Below, in pieces: positions 24,396-35,522 of a DNA stretch of 64,000 nt. The stretch comes from Lumbricus terrestris (Eukaryota; Annelida; Clitellata; Crassiclitellata; Lumbricidae), in NCBI GenBank assembly GCA_949752735.1, contig OX457042.1, forward strand, positions 60,673,468-60,737,467. The letters are read 5' to 3'. The stretch's first letter is position 1, and each line of letters opens with the position of its first letter. The notes below the pieces were generated by a model. The model was not told where the DNA came from and ran no database searches. It saw only the letters and a program-made list of their open reading frames with translations. Position numbers and translations under genes: made by a program.

Positions 24396-24486
24396 TGATC
24401 TTTGATTGACTTATAATCAATGTGCGGCGCGTGGCAGTTCAACATAGCAACGACACCGTTGGCCGATATGAAAATGGATGCCGCCT

Positions 24487-24531
24487 CTCGTGGGAGAGGT
24501 CTCGTGGGAGAGGTCTCGTGGGAGAGGTTTT
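24487..24531. repeat. 15 bp tandem repeat, three units
   Basis: CGTGGGAGAGGTCT repeated three times in a Helitron-like GC-rich segment (24420-24660). Confidence 0.85.
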
Positions 24532-24779
24532 TGGCATTGATGAACATGAAGATGGGGTTGGCCGAGATCGCCGAACCCCCTATGACCTGCCCAGGGTCGA
24601 CCCCGACCCCCGTGCGAAGGTTTGGTGTTGATTGCTTCAAAACTGTGGCCGTGTTCATCTAACAAATGCACAATCGCACAGAATTAGGCTAAGAAAATAT
24701 ATATATAGGATTGTCAATTTGCATTGGAATTTGATGTAAACAATCATTTTGCCTAATAATTGTTGGCAGTTGAAAATGA

Positions 24780-25870
24780 TGAGACTAATTCTTTACTGAA
24801 ATAGAAACTGGGTTGATGGAAATATTATAATTGTTTGCCTCTATGTAAGTTTGGTTGATGAGACTAAATTTCTTGCTTGAACTATAAGCTGTATTGATGG
24901 AAATAACTGCTTTCGAAAGCTTAAATGGAATCTGGATTGATGAAGTTAAGTCGTTCTTTCAATTGAAGATTAATCGGCAAGGTTATTAACCTGAATATAA
25001 TTGAGTTTGACCGGAAAACGACTTGAATATGATTTTATGGAAGTTGGATTGATTAAATAAATTCTTGCATAGACAAAATTTCGATGGATGAAAAATGTCT
25101 ATCGCGAAATGGAAGCTTGGTCAAAGACAATTGCCATGTCTTTTGGTAGACGTCAAATGCGGCATTGAAGATATTAAAATAATTGATCTCTATTAATTTT
25201 ATGATTACAGACATCGTGCTCGTGATTCGATAGAACCAGTGTGAAAACCTGTACGCTATGTAGCCTACAGGTTTTCACACCTGTTCTATAGCTAGGCTAT
25301 ATTAAGACTGCGTCTATGTACAGTGTATTTTACTTAGGTTTAGTAGATCTAATCCTAATTTTACTTAGCGACGGACGAGTCGCAAGGCAACTGCTTCCTA
25401 GTTTCCCACACACCAATGGCATAAAGATCCTTCAATAAATATGAATAATATTCGTGGGCACAATAGGCTACAGTTGATGAAAGGGTCTACGCTTTGGCGT
25501 TCTCAATTATTTTCATTGCATAGGCTTTAGCACGGGTCGAAAACAAGTCGGATTGAGGAAAAAGTTCTGGCTAAATAAAATTCGGACTTGCACCATAATA
25601 GAAGAGGGATTGACGAAAAGATTCTTGCTTTAACTGAAGTTGAACTGACGAAAAATACTTGTTAGTAACTGGAATCAATCAATTAATCAGAATTTAAATG
25701 GCGCCGCTTCAGGATCTCTACTCAGAGACGAAGTTGAATTGATGAAGAAAACAATTAGCCTACTTAAATAGAAACTGAACTGATGTAGCTTCTTGCCAAT
25801 ACGGAAGTTAGATTGATGAAATGGATTGATGCCAAAGAAAAGGTTTGATTGATGAAAGATTATAAAAGCT
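24780..25870 (+). repeat. Degenerate GAAGYTGGATTGATGAAA repeats
   Basis: About fifteen copies of a core of the form GAA(R)CTGRRTTGATGRAA are spaced roughly 50-70 bp apart. The same core occurs at 31090-31335 (plus), 31430-31560 (inverse) and 61390-61600 (inverse). It may represent remnants of an element whose intact form is the foldback interior. Confidence 0.65.
25226..25292. repeat. Short hairpin
   Basis: Arms AGAACCAGTGTGAAAACCTGTA and its near-inverse TACAGGTTTTCACACCTGTTCT flank a loop of about 14 bases. Confidence 0.8.
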
Positions 25871-26136
25871 GCATTTTACAAATAATTCAGATTTCTTAAA
25901 CGATTGATTATATTGTTGACCTTGAAACTCTTTAATATTGATGTGCAGCGCATCAACAAAAGTGATCGTTTTATCTGCATTCATTCCATCAGTAATTTTC
26001 TTTGAAATTTTCACAAACGAACAGTCAGTAAATCTTGATGTGAAGTAGTTAAGCGCGTCACTAGTAATTAAGTCTACTTAACTTTTGAGCTACCATAAGC
26101 CGCTACCGAGTGACATTATTTTGAAATTCATAATTG

Positions 26137-26350
26137 CGGGGCGCGGAGGTGTAGTGTTGGGTTCGGTGCCTTTAATCGGGAGGGTTCCATGTTCTAATCC
26201 ATCTCAAGGCGCTGCAATGGGACCCTTTCTTTCACTCGCAATTGATCGTACGCTTTGGCGTCAAACCGATGCAGTGTCCGCGCCGTAGACGGGAGCGCCT
26301 CTGGCTAGTTAGCTTAAAGGGCGCTACAGCAGATGCAAGAAATAAATAAA
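26137..26350 (+). mobile_element. tRNA-derived SINE with LINE-type tail
   Basis: The head has a box A-like GGTGTAGTGTTGG (26148-26160) and a box B-like GTTCTAATCC (26191-26200), about 40 bp apart as in a RNA polymerase III promoter of tRNA origin. The tail at 26291-26335, GGGAGCGCCTCT...AAGGGCGCTACA, matches the 3' ends of the LINE fragments at 1249 and 8025. The A-rich end AAGAAATAAATAAA follows. It probably used that LINE's machinery. Confidence 0.75.
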
Positions 26351-26515
26351 CTGCAACTATCGATAACTGTTCCAATACAATGACTGTGCCACATGATCAA
26401 CTCTTTCAGGATAGATATATTATGTTGAAATAAGACATTCCGTACAGGCTACTGCATCACAGATTAATTTAGAATTAGTAGCCTATACGCACCAATATAG
26501 AAATTATAGACTTAC

Positions 26516-26842
26516 TGAGGACTATGACCAGTGCGGACGTACTCCTAGTACCTTCAAAGCATTTGTATCTTCCGGCCGTTGAGGAGCTAGCAGTTCTGAT
26601 GATTAGAGTGTACGGGGACGATTTAGGTTGAGAGCCTGAAAATCCATCAAAGGCTTCAAAGGCGTCATCTATAAATTTACCGCCATTTCTAATTATCTTC
26701 TCTGCGTTGCTTCCCACAGGAAAGAAGGTCCACTTAATAATGTTAGGATCTGTAGAGGAAAAGCAGGTTATGTTTACTCTTGTTGTTCCGTCCAAAACTA
26801 CTTGGTTCTCTGGAAATGCAACCGTTAATTCACCAAATGTTC
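26516..26842 (-). CDS. Immunoglobulin-like domain exon
   Basis: A 327 bp exon (109 codons) on the minus strand. The acceptor TTATCTTTCAG| lies at 26843 and the donor |GTAAGTC at 26515; both introns are phase 1. The translation shows a complete Ig fold: VNITCFSS (first Cys), IIKWTFFP (core Trp), YTLIIRTASSSTAGRYKCFEG, where AGRYKC is the tyrosine corner with the second Cys. The length and the strong GxYxC motif suggest a V- or I-set domain. It is upstream, on the same strand, of the Ig exon at 23349-23714 and is likely its neighbour in one extracellular protein. No signal-peptide exon for this minus-strand gene was found in the window. Confidence 0.85.
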
Positions 26843-27399
26843 CTGAAAGATAACAGAAATTTAGAAATTACTTGGTTTTCAGCCTTCAACAGTTACAATT
26901 ACAAAGAAATTCTGAACAGCACACGTCAAGGTTGTTTCGCCATGGTCAACAGTGTAGTGTTGATGCATGTTTCTCAGATTGCGTTACGATACTAAAAGAT
27001 CTTTGCTCAATTTTCTACAGAAGTTTTCGATGAGGACCATTGTTTCAGTTCAGATCAGTTGTCATATTTCCATAATTATTTGCGGTGCGAGAGAACAGGT
27101 GATGTGAAAAACACGAGCGTTTTGCAATATCATTTTAAGCAGAGTTGAAGTTATGTGTTTGTATAAAGCTGCATCTGGGCCTACTTGGGGGCTTAACCCC
27201 CTAGCTCCTGATAAACTCCGTCCATGATTATAATTTAGAAAATGTCTCAAGTGACACGCAAAGAATATGCAGAGGGCATTATTTTGATTGATCGTGACAT
27301 TGGGATGCTTAGCAAACTCAGCATTAATTGTTATGTTCAATGTCAATTTGCTTGTCACAGATAAAAGAAACTCATTCCAACCAAGTGACAAAAGAATGG
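26843..27399. other. Intron or intergenic sequence; nothing recognised
   Basis: Upstream of the minus-strand Ig exon. Short frames on both strands have no domain support. Confidence 0.4.
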
Positions 27400-28168
27400 T
27401 GCAAAATAAATTCATTCGTTTATTCAACAAATGAGATATGTATAACACCTCCTCAATGGAACCAGTGGCGCAACCAGCGGGTGCTGGGGGGTGCTTGAGC
27501 ACCCCCCAGGGCTAAAAAGGTGACCCACGCAATTTTTCCAAATCCGATGAGTTTTTTGTGTGGGGTGGGGGGGGGGGGGGGGTAGGGGGTCTTTCACTCT
27601 TTCAGTATTTCAGATTACACAATCAAGCAAGTTCCTTCATTCTTAATTTCTTATGTATCTTAATCAAATTCATGGTTCATAAAACACTAGATTTCAGTGT
27701 TTCGCTGGTCTACCTGAGTTTGTCTGTGTCTCGAGAATTTGCCTAGTGATGAATTAAAAGTGCTAGTGATATGCTTATAATTATGCCTTTGCATCAGTGT
27801 CTCACTAATTTATTGATAATATGTTACGACATAATTGCATGATAATACCGTGTGCACTATTTTCTTAAGGCCTAATTAAGAATTGTTTCCTTCAAATTAT
27901 TATTACAATAATATATAGCTATTCAGCTTTGTTTGATCTAGACATTTCCAGCGGAGAAAGCGCCCAGAAACGAACATTTTCCCCAGAAAATTTGACAAAA
28001 TGATAGTACCCGGTAGTTTTTAGTTGCTGTTTTATATTGTATTACATAAACTGCCACATTATACCATGATCTTATTTTCTACTATATAATTATAATTTTA
28101 TTATTTATTATTATTATAACATAATTATGGTACTATCGTATGATATTATAATGTGCATAGCTTGCTGT

Positions 28169-29160
28169 CATGGGCGGATATTTAGGGCGATAGAAGAGAC
28201 GTAAGTAATTGTGAGGCAACACTCTGAAGTTTTAAACCCCAAAGTTTGTGGTAAGGGGACGGAGATGCTTATATTTCCCCAATATGTCATAAAATAATAG
28301 TTCATAAATATTATTAAAATTTTCTACCATGTTATCTGCTGTTTATCCATATAATTTATAATGATCAATTTTGTTAAGACGACAGCCAAAAATGCCGTCA
28401 TTACAGTGTGTGTAAATTAAAAAAATTCTTAAACGATGGGATGAGACATTTATTGAAATCTTATATCACGTCTCTGAGCACTAAAATCGTGAGCTATTTT
28501 GAAAAAAATTACCGCTTTAAAAGTCACAGTGCACTTTGCAAATCCAAAAATTTTAAGTAATTGTGAGGCAACACTCAGAAATTTTAAACTAAAATCTATG
28601 ACTATCAGCAGCATTTAAAATGAGTAATTTTTATTAGGATGACAACTTAAAAGCCAACCATTACAGTATGGAAATAAAAAATTAAACAATGGGGAGGGGT
28701 ATTGAAGTCTTACACAAAGTCTTTCAGCAATGAAATCATGATTAATTTGGTAAAAATGACAGCCTAAAATGATGCAACTGCAGTGTGGAAATAAAAAATT
28801 CTATGTTGGGAGGAGGCTCATCCCCTGCCCCAACCCCTTCCCCTGCTAGGCCTATGTTGAAATCTGAAATCACTTTTTTTATCAGCACTGATGTAATAGA
28901 GTTATTTTGCTAGGTTGACATCTTAAAATGGTACCAAAATAAACGTGAAAACTCAGAAAAATAGGTTTTTAAAAATTGTGAGTGTATACTCATTGAAGTT
29001 TAGACCACTCTTATCAGCACTGAAATAGTATAACAATTTTTGCATTAGATTGCAGCTTAAAATGCTGCCATTGCAGTGTGCAAATTAGAAATTTTTTTAT
29101 GCGGAGGGGAACATCCCCTCCCAAAGTCCTGTCGTTTTCCGTCGGATGCTCATTTTCCCC
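28169..29160. repeat. Degenerate tandem-repeat family, copy 2
   Basis: Begins CATGGGCGGATATTTAGG and carries the same 110-130 bp modules as 17675-18500. Ends near GTCGGATGCTCATTTTCCCC, a block also found at 47985-48005. Confidence 0.75.
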
Positions 29161-29505
29161 TAGAAATCTTGATTCCTAGAAAAGGAACTAAATAAAACAC
29201 TGGTTATTGGGGAGGGACCAGATCAAACACTAGTTATAAATTCTACCACTCACGAGCTATAGGTCTTAGACCCTTTGTCTTATCTAAACAAATGGGAAAG
29301 GACATCTTTGAAGTCTTAAACCATGTTTTTCAGAAGTTCTCATGACTTTATCGCTCATAAATACAAGTGGCTAACAAGGGCTTGAAACGCGCTCTATAGC
29401 TGCTGTCAAAAGTAAAAAATGCGCTGTTTTCTGGGGCTCCGCCCCAGATCCCGCTGGGGGAGCTAACAACGCTCCCCCAAAGTCCCTATAGTCGGCATTG
29501 GCTTC

Positions 29506-29796
29506 CAGTGGCGGCGCTAGGGAAGCTAGGGGCCCCTAAAAAAGGCCATCCATTTTTTTCATGTAAAAACGAAAAATTTGCATAATCAACCCATTTAGCC
29601 CCCCCCCCCCCAAATGTAAACGTAAAAGTACGCACGAGGTTTGTCAGACAGTTTGGCGGATATAAAAAAGGACCATTTTTCAAGATTTCGACCAAATGAC
29701 TCAAAAAGTCGTCAGAAATTTTGGCGACTGAAAAGCGAACATTTTCTCCCCGCAAATTTAACTCCCTTCCAAACTGAAATCCTGGCGCCTCCACTG
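29506..29796. mobile_element. hAT-type MITE, 291 bp
   Basis: Ends CAGTGGCGGCGCTAGG / CCTGGCGCCTCCACTG with perfect 8 bp duplication TTGGCTTC (29498-29505, 29797-29804). The interior has the GTCGTCAGAAATTTTGGCG motif of 14218-14619. Nested in the 27463-29893 element. Confidence 0.92.
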
Positions 29797-30047
29797 TTGG
29801 CTTCGTTCCTTCGGCACTCGCTGCTTTGCACCTTCGGCGCTTACAATAATAATTCTGAGCACCCCCGAGGAAAATGTTCTGGTTGCGCCCCTGAATGGAA
29901 CCACTCAGAGGCACTTCCAGTCTCAGCGTGGCGAAATAAAACTGTCGTAAGATGAGAGAGGAATGGCTGAGCCTGAGAAGGAGTTCTTGAATGAAAGTGG
30001 AGCGTCAAGGGAAGGCCATTCAGGGTAGATGTCCTAGGTCCTACCAC

Positions 30048-30608
30048 CGAGTAGGCAAAGCAGGAACTTAAGAATAGCCTAAGGGGAGTAGCCTAAGGGT
30101 GTTTTCAGAGACATTTAAAATATCAATTTCTTAATTTCGCTTTGTGTGCAATTTAGTACAAAGAAATTAGTTGAAACAAAAATGCAGCAGTTTAAAAACA
30201 AGTGACGAGCAATTCTGATGATATCCGTTCTGCAGATCCTTGTTATGTTGGAGAGTTGGCTTTCTTGCTAGACTTGCCTCGTGAACATCATTAGGCCCAT
30301 TCTGAACAATATTATGTACATGTACAAGTCGAACCTTCAGTTGAAGGCAATTGAGACTTTTAATAATGCAAAAATTTTCACAGCATTCAAAATTTCACTG
30401 CCTTTGGCAATATGAATTTTATTTGAGCCTTGAGCCTTACGCAGGCCGGTACATTTATGAGGATTTTCTCATTTTGTTACATAAAATAATAATGATGTTT
30501 TAGAGGACGAATGTTTTTCTTGCAAATAGGATTATTAAATACATGTGTGTGTGACATATTTGAGTATCTTACGCATATTAAATAATGCTAGAAAATTATG
30601 ATGCTTAG
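30048..30608. other. No feature recognised
   Basis: No coding or repeat pattern apart from AT-rich composition. Confidence 0.4.
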
Positions 30609-30775
30609 ACGTTGGGCTCAGTAGACCTATTAGCCTACTTACAATGGTTTGTTTTCGATGCATTCAGAATCTTACCCAACGTTAACGAGAACCAGAACAA
30701 GCAGAAGATCTCATTGACCACAAAATCCATTTGGACTGAAAATTAAATGATCTTAGTTCTGTCGTTGACGCATTT
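30609..30775 (+). repeat. Dispersed repeat, copy 2
   Basis: Matches 3187-3360 (shared CAAAATCCATTTGGAC near 30721). It borders the foldback array at 30802. Confidence 0.6.
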
Positions 30776-30801
30776 CCTGCATACAATTGGAATTCTGATT
30801 T

Positions 30802-31830
30802 GGGAACATTTCGTCAGAGGACGTTTCGTCAAAGGACGTTTCGTCAAAGGACGTTTCGTCAGAGGACGATTCGTCAGAGGACGATTCGTCAGAGGACGTT
30901 TCGTCAGAGGACGATTCGTCAGAGGACGATTCGTCAGAGGACGATTCGTCAGAGGACGATTCGTCAAAAGACGATTCGTCACAGGACTGTCAGTCAACCT
31001 GCCAACATGGCAAGGTAAGCAAGTAAGGAAGCATAATAGTAATTAGGGTTTCACGACACCTGGTCCACAGACAACTGGTTTAATGACAACTGATCCACCG
31101 AAATAGAAGCCGGATTAATTAATAAGCGCTTTAGAATTGAAAGCTGGACGAAGGGTTTCTACAGGTGAAATAGAAGCTGGATTGATGAAAAACGCATGAG
31201 AAATGGAAGCTGGAGCCTGAATAAAAGTATTCTATATCAGAAATAGAAGCTGGATTGACATCAATAACGCATGGAAAATAGAAGCTGGATGAAGGTATTT
31301 TCAGATCTGAAATAGAAGCTGGATGCATGTTGATATACATAAATGAAAATCATTAATTCAGCTTCGATTTAAGCCTGAAAAACAATTAATGTTTTTTCAT
31401 GAACATACATGTATCTCCTATTTCATCAATAAAGAACTTTCATCCAGCTTCTATTTCTCATGCGTTTTTTTTAGTCAATCCAGCTTCTATTTCACCTGTA
31501 ATAGAACCATCATCCAGCTTCCATTTCTCAAGCGCTTTTTCATTCATCCGGTTTCAATTTTTCGGTGGACCAGTTTGTCGTAAGACCAGTTGTCTGTAGA
31601 CCAGTTGTCGTTAGACCAGTTGTCGCTGGACCAGTTGTCGTTAGACCAGTTGTCTGTAGACCAGGTGTCGTGGAACCCTAATTACTATTATGCTTCCTTA
31701 CTTGCTTACCTTGCCAGGTTGGTTGGTTAACGAACAGTCTTGTGACGAATCGTCCACGTAACGAATCGTCCGCATGAAGAACAGTCCTTGACGAACAGTC
31801 CTTGACGAATCGTCCGTTGACGAAACGTTC
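30802..31830. mobile_element. Foldback element with 15 bp outer repeats
   Basis: The left arm starts with 12 units of the 15 bp repeat CGATTCGTCAGAGGA (30807-30986). An inner block with GCAAGTAAGGAAGCATAATAG (30997-31050) and GAAGCTGGATTGATGAAA repeats follow. The right arm (31420-31830) is the inverse: GAAGCTGG repeats, a second 15-16 bp array of ACCAGTTGTCGTTAG (31571-31672), the inverse GCAAGTAAGG block (31680-31715) and about seven degenerate CGTC units (31735-31830). Centre near 31340-31390. No gene. The FVRGR-type frames across the array are repeat artefacts. Confidence 0.8.
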
Positions 31831-32059
31831 GCATACCGAAAGTTCTGTCTTCTGTCTGCTATTAACAACGATGCTAGATGTAAAATTAATAATGCAGTGA
31901 CGAATTTGCGTATTATAAAACAAGGCTGGGTATTATATCCTACGTCCACTGTTACGTCACAAACCCTCGCTTTGCATTTGTAGCGTTGTTAGGTTAATAT
32001 AATATTATCAAGCTTATCAATAGACTTTTATTGCACCAAGTAGGCTAATAATTATTATC
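31831..32059. other. No feature recognised
   Basis: Short spacer between the foldback element and the LINE 3' end. Confidence 0.4.
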
Positions 32060-35000
32060 AGGCATTGGTATTTTTAGAGGTAACGAAAAATGCATTCGAG
32101 ATTAAATGCCTGAATTTTTTCCTCCGAATATTGTACTGTATTGTATTGTATCTGACCATTTGTAAAGCGCTTATCGCGGCAAAAGTCTTTCAGAAACGTC
32201 CCAATGCGTTCAACCCCGAGAAAACAGACAAGTTTTTGGACGAGAGAAAGACGAGGAAGACTACCAGATGACAGAGCGAGCTGATGACGGGAACCGATTC
32301 CATAGGGAGGGACCAATGCAGGCAAATGATCTGGATTGAGCCATGGCGGCGGTCCTGACTCGGGATACGAAGAGGTCAAGCCGATCAGAGGACCTAAGAG
32401 GACGCAGCGAAGTGGCAGAAATGGGGCGAAGTATGAGATCACACAGATACCTCGGTGCAAGACCCAATCGGGACATAAGGACCGAACTTCAAGACTTTAA
32501 ATTGTATACGGGCCGAGACTGGAAGCCAGTGAAGTTGTTCAGTCATGAATGTAGAAATGTTGGAGAAACGAGATAGACGGGCAATGAGCCTAGCAGCAGC
32601 AATGAGTAAGATTGCAGAGAAGCTAGCCGAACCTTAGGCAGGCCAACAAGGACAGAATTACAATAGTTAATCCGAGAACATACAAAAGCGTGAACAATTG
32701 AGGTAAAGATCGAAGATGAGACAGATTTGCGAATAACCCTGAGATGTCTTGGCTGGAAGTAGGAAGAGCGAGTAAGATTGACGATGTGCTCAGTGAAGGT
32801 AAGAGAACTATCTAGGGTGACACCTATGTCTCGAACACTGGAGGAGAAGTTGAAGTGAGGAAAAGTTTTAGAGAGTAGTGTGTAGTCAAGTTTTTGAAGC
32901 TGTTTGTAGTGCCAAACCAAATCAACTGGGTTTTGGAAAAATTCAAAGAAAGACGATTAGGTGACATCCAAGGATGAAGATCTTGAGAAAGAGCGTCAAT
33001 TCGAGTTGCAAGAAGGAGTTGAGCAGAAGGTTGATCCAGGGACATAGGCATGGACATCATTAGCGAAAGGATGGCCAGTTGGAGAGTGGCTAGCCGCTAG
33101 GGAAAAGAGAGGAAATGCCAGCCGTGTAAAGGATGAATAGGAGCGGGCCTATGACAGAACCCGGAGGAACACCGAACACAACAGGGACCCACTGAGTCCT
33201 AGAATCGCCAGATATGATAATTTGGGTTCGATCAGACAGGTAGGACCGAAGCCAAAGAAGAGAAGATACATTGAGTTCGCAGCATGGGCGAATACAAGTA
33301 GAGGCTGAACAGGGGAGCGATCTTCTCAATGAATGTGGTGGGAGGACGGTCTATGCATGTGTCTCCTCAATCGTTAAGTGTTAGGGCATGGACACTATAT
33401 GAGCACAGTGGTGTAGTGACGTTACAATGTTAGAAGAAGAGATTGTCGAACAAATGACTAAAAAAAGGTCATCAATGTTTTTGACAGAGGATCTTTTTTT
33501 CCTGGAGATTTCACCCGAATGACTAACAGAAGGTGATCAACTTTTTTGACATAGGAAACTGGTTTTTCCTGGAGATTCAGGAAAAAGGTCGCCAGAAATT
33601 TAGGTCTGCCTTTCTTCCTTCGGCCACTCGTTCGTCCCCCGCAAATCTCCGCCCAAGTCTCCGCCCATGGTTCGCAGGAGGTTTCAAGTCGTTGTAACAG
33701 AATCTCATGATCAACTATGTCAAAGGCTGCAGAGACTTCGAAGAGAGCCAAAAGAGTGACTTGAGATTTGTCGACAGCAAAGTATATTTAATTATTTATC
33801 AGAAGGCATGGATAGAGACGAGGTGTTTCCGTGGAGTGGTTGACTGCTCAAGATCGGGGAAAAGTCACATTGACACAAGTCTTTCAAGAGTCTTAGACAA
33901 AAAAAGATAGGTTTAAAATTGGTCGATAGTTTTGACTGAGACTAGGTTCAAGATTGGGCTTCTTGAGAGCAGGAAAGACGGGCCCGTTTTGCGAGGCAGG
34001 AGTGCAACCCTCGGCAAGTGATATGTTAAAAATATACTGTAGGAAAGGAGCAATGTCATCGAGAATGTCACTAATGACAAAAGTAGGTAGAGGCACTAGA
34101 GGGTTCACATGATTTTAAGTTCACAGATGAAAAAACTGAACGAAGATCAGAATCCAAGATAGGTCGGAAGCTTCCAAGATACATATAGTGAAGGAAACTG
34201 TAGGATGAGGAGCGTTGGCAGTAGACGCGCGAAGACGGTCGGTCTTGGCGGTGAGCACATCGTGGAAGTCATTGGCAGAAAAAGCAGGCGTGTCCGCCGG
34301 CCGCGATGGTCGACCGAGAAGTCCTGAGATAGAGGACCAAAGGCGCTTTGGATTTTTAGCATTTCGAGAGACTAGCTGTTCCTAGTAGGCGAACTCCTTG
34401 TGGTGGTAGATATGATGGAGGGCACGCAGCTTGGTGATCCAGGCAAGATAGTCGATAGGCCATTAATCATCTTGAGTTAGAAAATGAAGTTGATTTGAGG
34501 TTAAAAGGACACTGATCGACTATGAAAGCATCAAGCGTTTCTTGAGGCGACGAGAGGATTGAGTTGCGGATGTGACTAAAACTTCGAATCGAAAGATTTC
34601 CACCCCCGCAACTTTTGAACAGAGTGGATAGGTTGAAAATGGATGGAAGCGAGTGTGAATAGAAGAAATGAGTGATCGGAGACCGTAGGTGGAATAATCT
34701 TGAGTTTGTCAACCCGATCGTCATTTGAGGTAAAGACGAGATCAAGGCAGCCTTCCAGTCGATGTGTGGCCTCGCCGACGTGCTGACGGAGGCCAAACTG
34801 GGAGAGGCGGTCGAGGAAACGAGAGGAGGATTGAGCTGAGGAATGTTCAAGGTGTAGATTAAAGTCGCCTACTACACAAAGACTAAGAACACTATTACTA
34901 CATGGATCCTCAATTTTGATAGCTCGACAATTCTTGCTCTGTCTGTGTACCATTTATAACAATTTCTGCTATTTGTGTCCTGGTTGTGTCTCTTGCAACA

Positions 35001-35140
35001 TGGATAAGTTGATTCCAATGCTACAAAGTCAGCGTACATAGGTCTAATAATAACCCCCGTCTGTAGACAATTGAGTGTGCTAATCAGAAGAAAAATTTTG
35101 CTCAAAACGGCTCTGTTAAATAACCATATCAGTATTTTCA
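32060..35140 (-). pseudogene. CR1/L2-type LINE, degenerate, with EN and RT remnants
   Basis: Read on the minus strand, it runs from an endonuclease remnant (VVGDFNLHLE then SDHSFLLF, 34950-34580) into RT. RT parts are NYRPILNLSF near 33905, FDIVDHEILLQRL (motif A) at 33720, FGVPPGSVIGPLLFILY (motif B) near 33150, LNFSKTQLIWFG near 32930 and VRDIGVTLDSSLTF at 32820. The C-terminal WNRFPSSAR block is near 32300. It ends in a 3' tail with ATACA units near 32125-32145. Stops and frameshifts occur throughout and the FADD box is not readable. A GTCATC/GTCGCC-rich block at 33425-33640 looks inserted. Its proteins would have driven target-primed reverse transcription. Confidence 0.8.
34457..34515. 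repeat. 59 bp direct repeat, left copy
   Basis: Identical by eye to 35274-35332. The left copy lies within the LINE and the right copy beyond its apparent 5' limit. Confidence 0.9.
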
Positions 35141-35273
35141 AATTTTAAATGAAAAAGCTTGTACAAGTGATGCCGCCGCTCAGGGCCCATAAGGGTAGGG
35201 GAGGAGCCCATAGGTATAACCCTAATCCTAGGCCTATAATTCGACTTTGTACCTGATAGTAGTTTCTTTTAAG

Positions 35274-35332
35274 AGGCCATTAATCATCTTGAGTTAGAAA
35301 ATGAAGTTGATTTGAGGTTAAAAGGACACTGA
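35274..35332. repeat. 59 bp direct repeat, right copy
   Basis: Second copy of 34457-34515; it starts AGGCCATTAATCATC and ends AAAAGGACACTGA. Confidence 0.9.
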
Positions 35333-35522
35333 GTTAGACAATGACGTCGTTTCTAGGTGATGACGTCATCTGATTTTAAAGAGTCGTTTCTAGGGGTAGG
35401 TCACGTGACTGAGTCAAAAAGCACAAACCTCTACTATTCTCACCCTATAGTTGCTTCTCTGGAAGTAGGGCAAACAGCACCAATTTTGGTATCTTTGCTG
35501 CCACTACTGCGCCAAACATATA

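Larger units (their letters stand above)
27463..29893. mobile_element. hAT element, non-autonomous, 2.4 kb
   Basis: Ends CAGTGGCGCAACCAG / CTGGTTGCGCCCCTG with a perfect 8 bp duplication AATGGAAC (27455-27462, 29894-29901). Contains a poly-G run (27556-27585), a tandem-repeat family copy (28169-29160) and a nested MITE. No transposase reading frame. Confidence 0.88.
27400..30047 (-). mobile_element. CR1-like LINE 3' end interrupted by a hAT element
   Basis: The minus-strand translation at 30047-29900 ends in LLxRHAETGSASE-like text, followed by GTGCCTCTGAGTGG, the same tail as at 1249 and 8025. The hAT element 27463-29893 splits it inside the tail. After the duplicated AATGGAAC the tail resumes at 27462 with GAGGAGGTGTTATACATA and a GAATAAACGAATGA end. 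Confidence 0.7.

Noticed and set aside
30743..31046. Pentapeptide-repeat-like proteins (FVRGR, PLTNR) over the 15 bp array
   Set aside because: All frames on both strands stay open because the unit is 15 bp; it is a foldback arm, not a pentapeptide-repeat gene.
33400..33655. Another copy of the CAGTGGCGGCGC MITE inside the minus-strand LINE
   Set aside because: GTCATCA/GTCGCCAGAAATTTAG words are present, but I could not find matching inverted ends or a target duplication.
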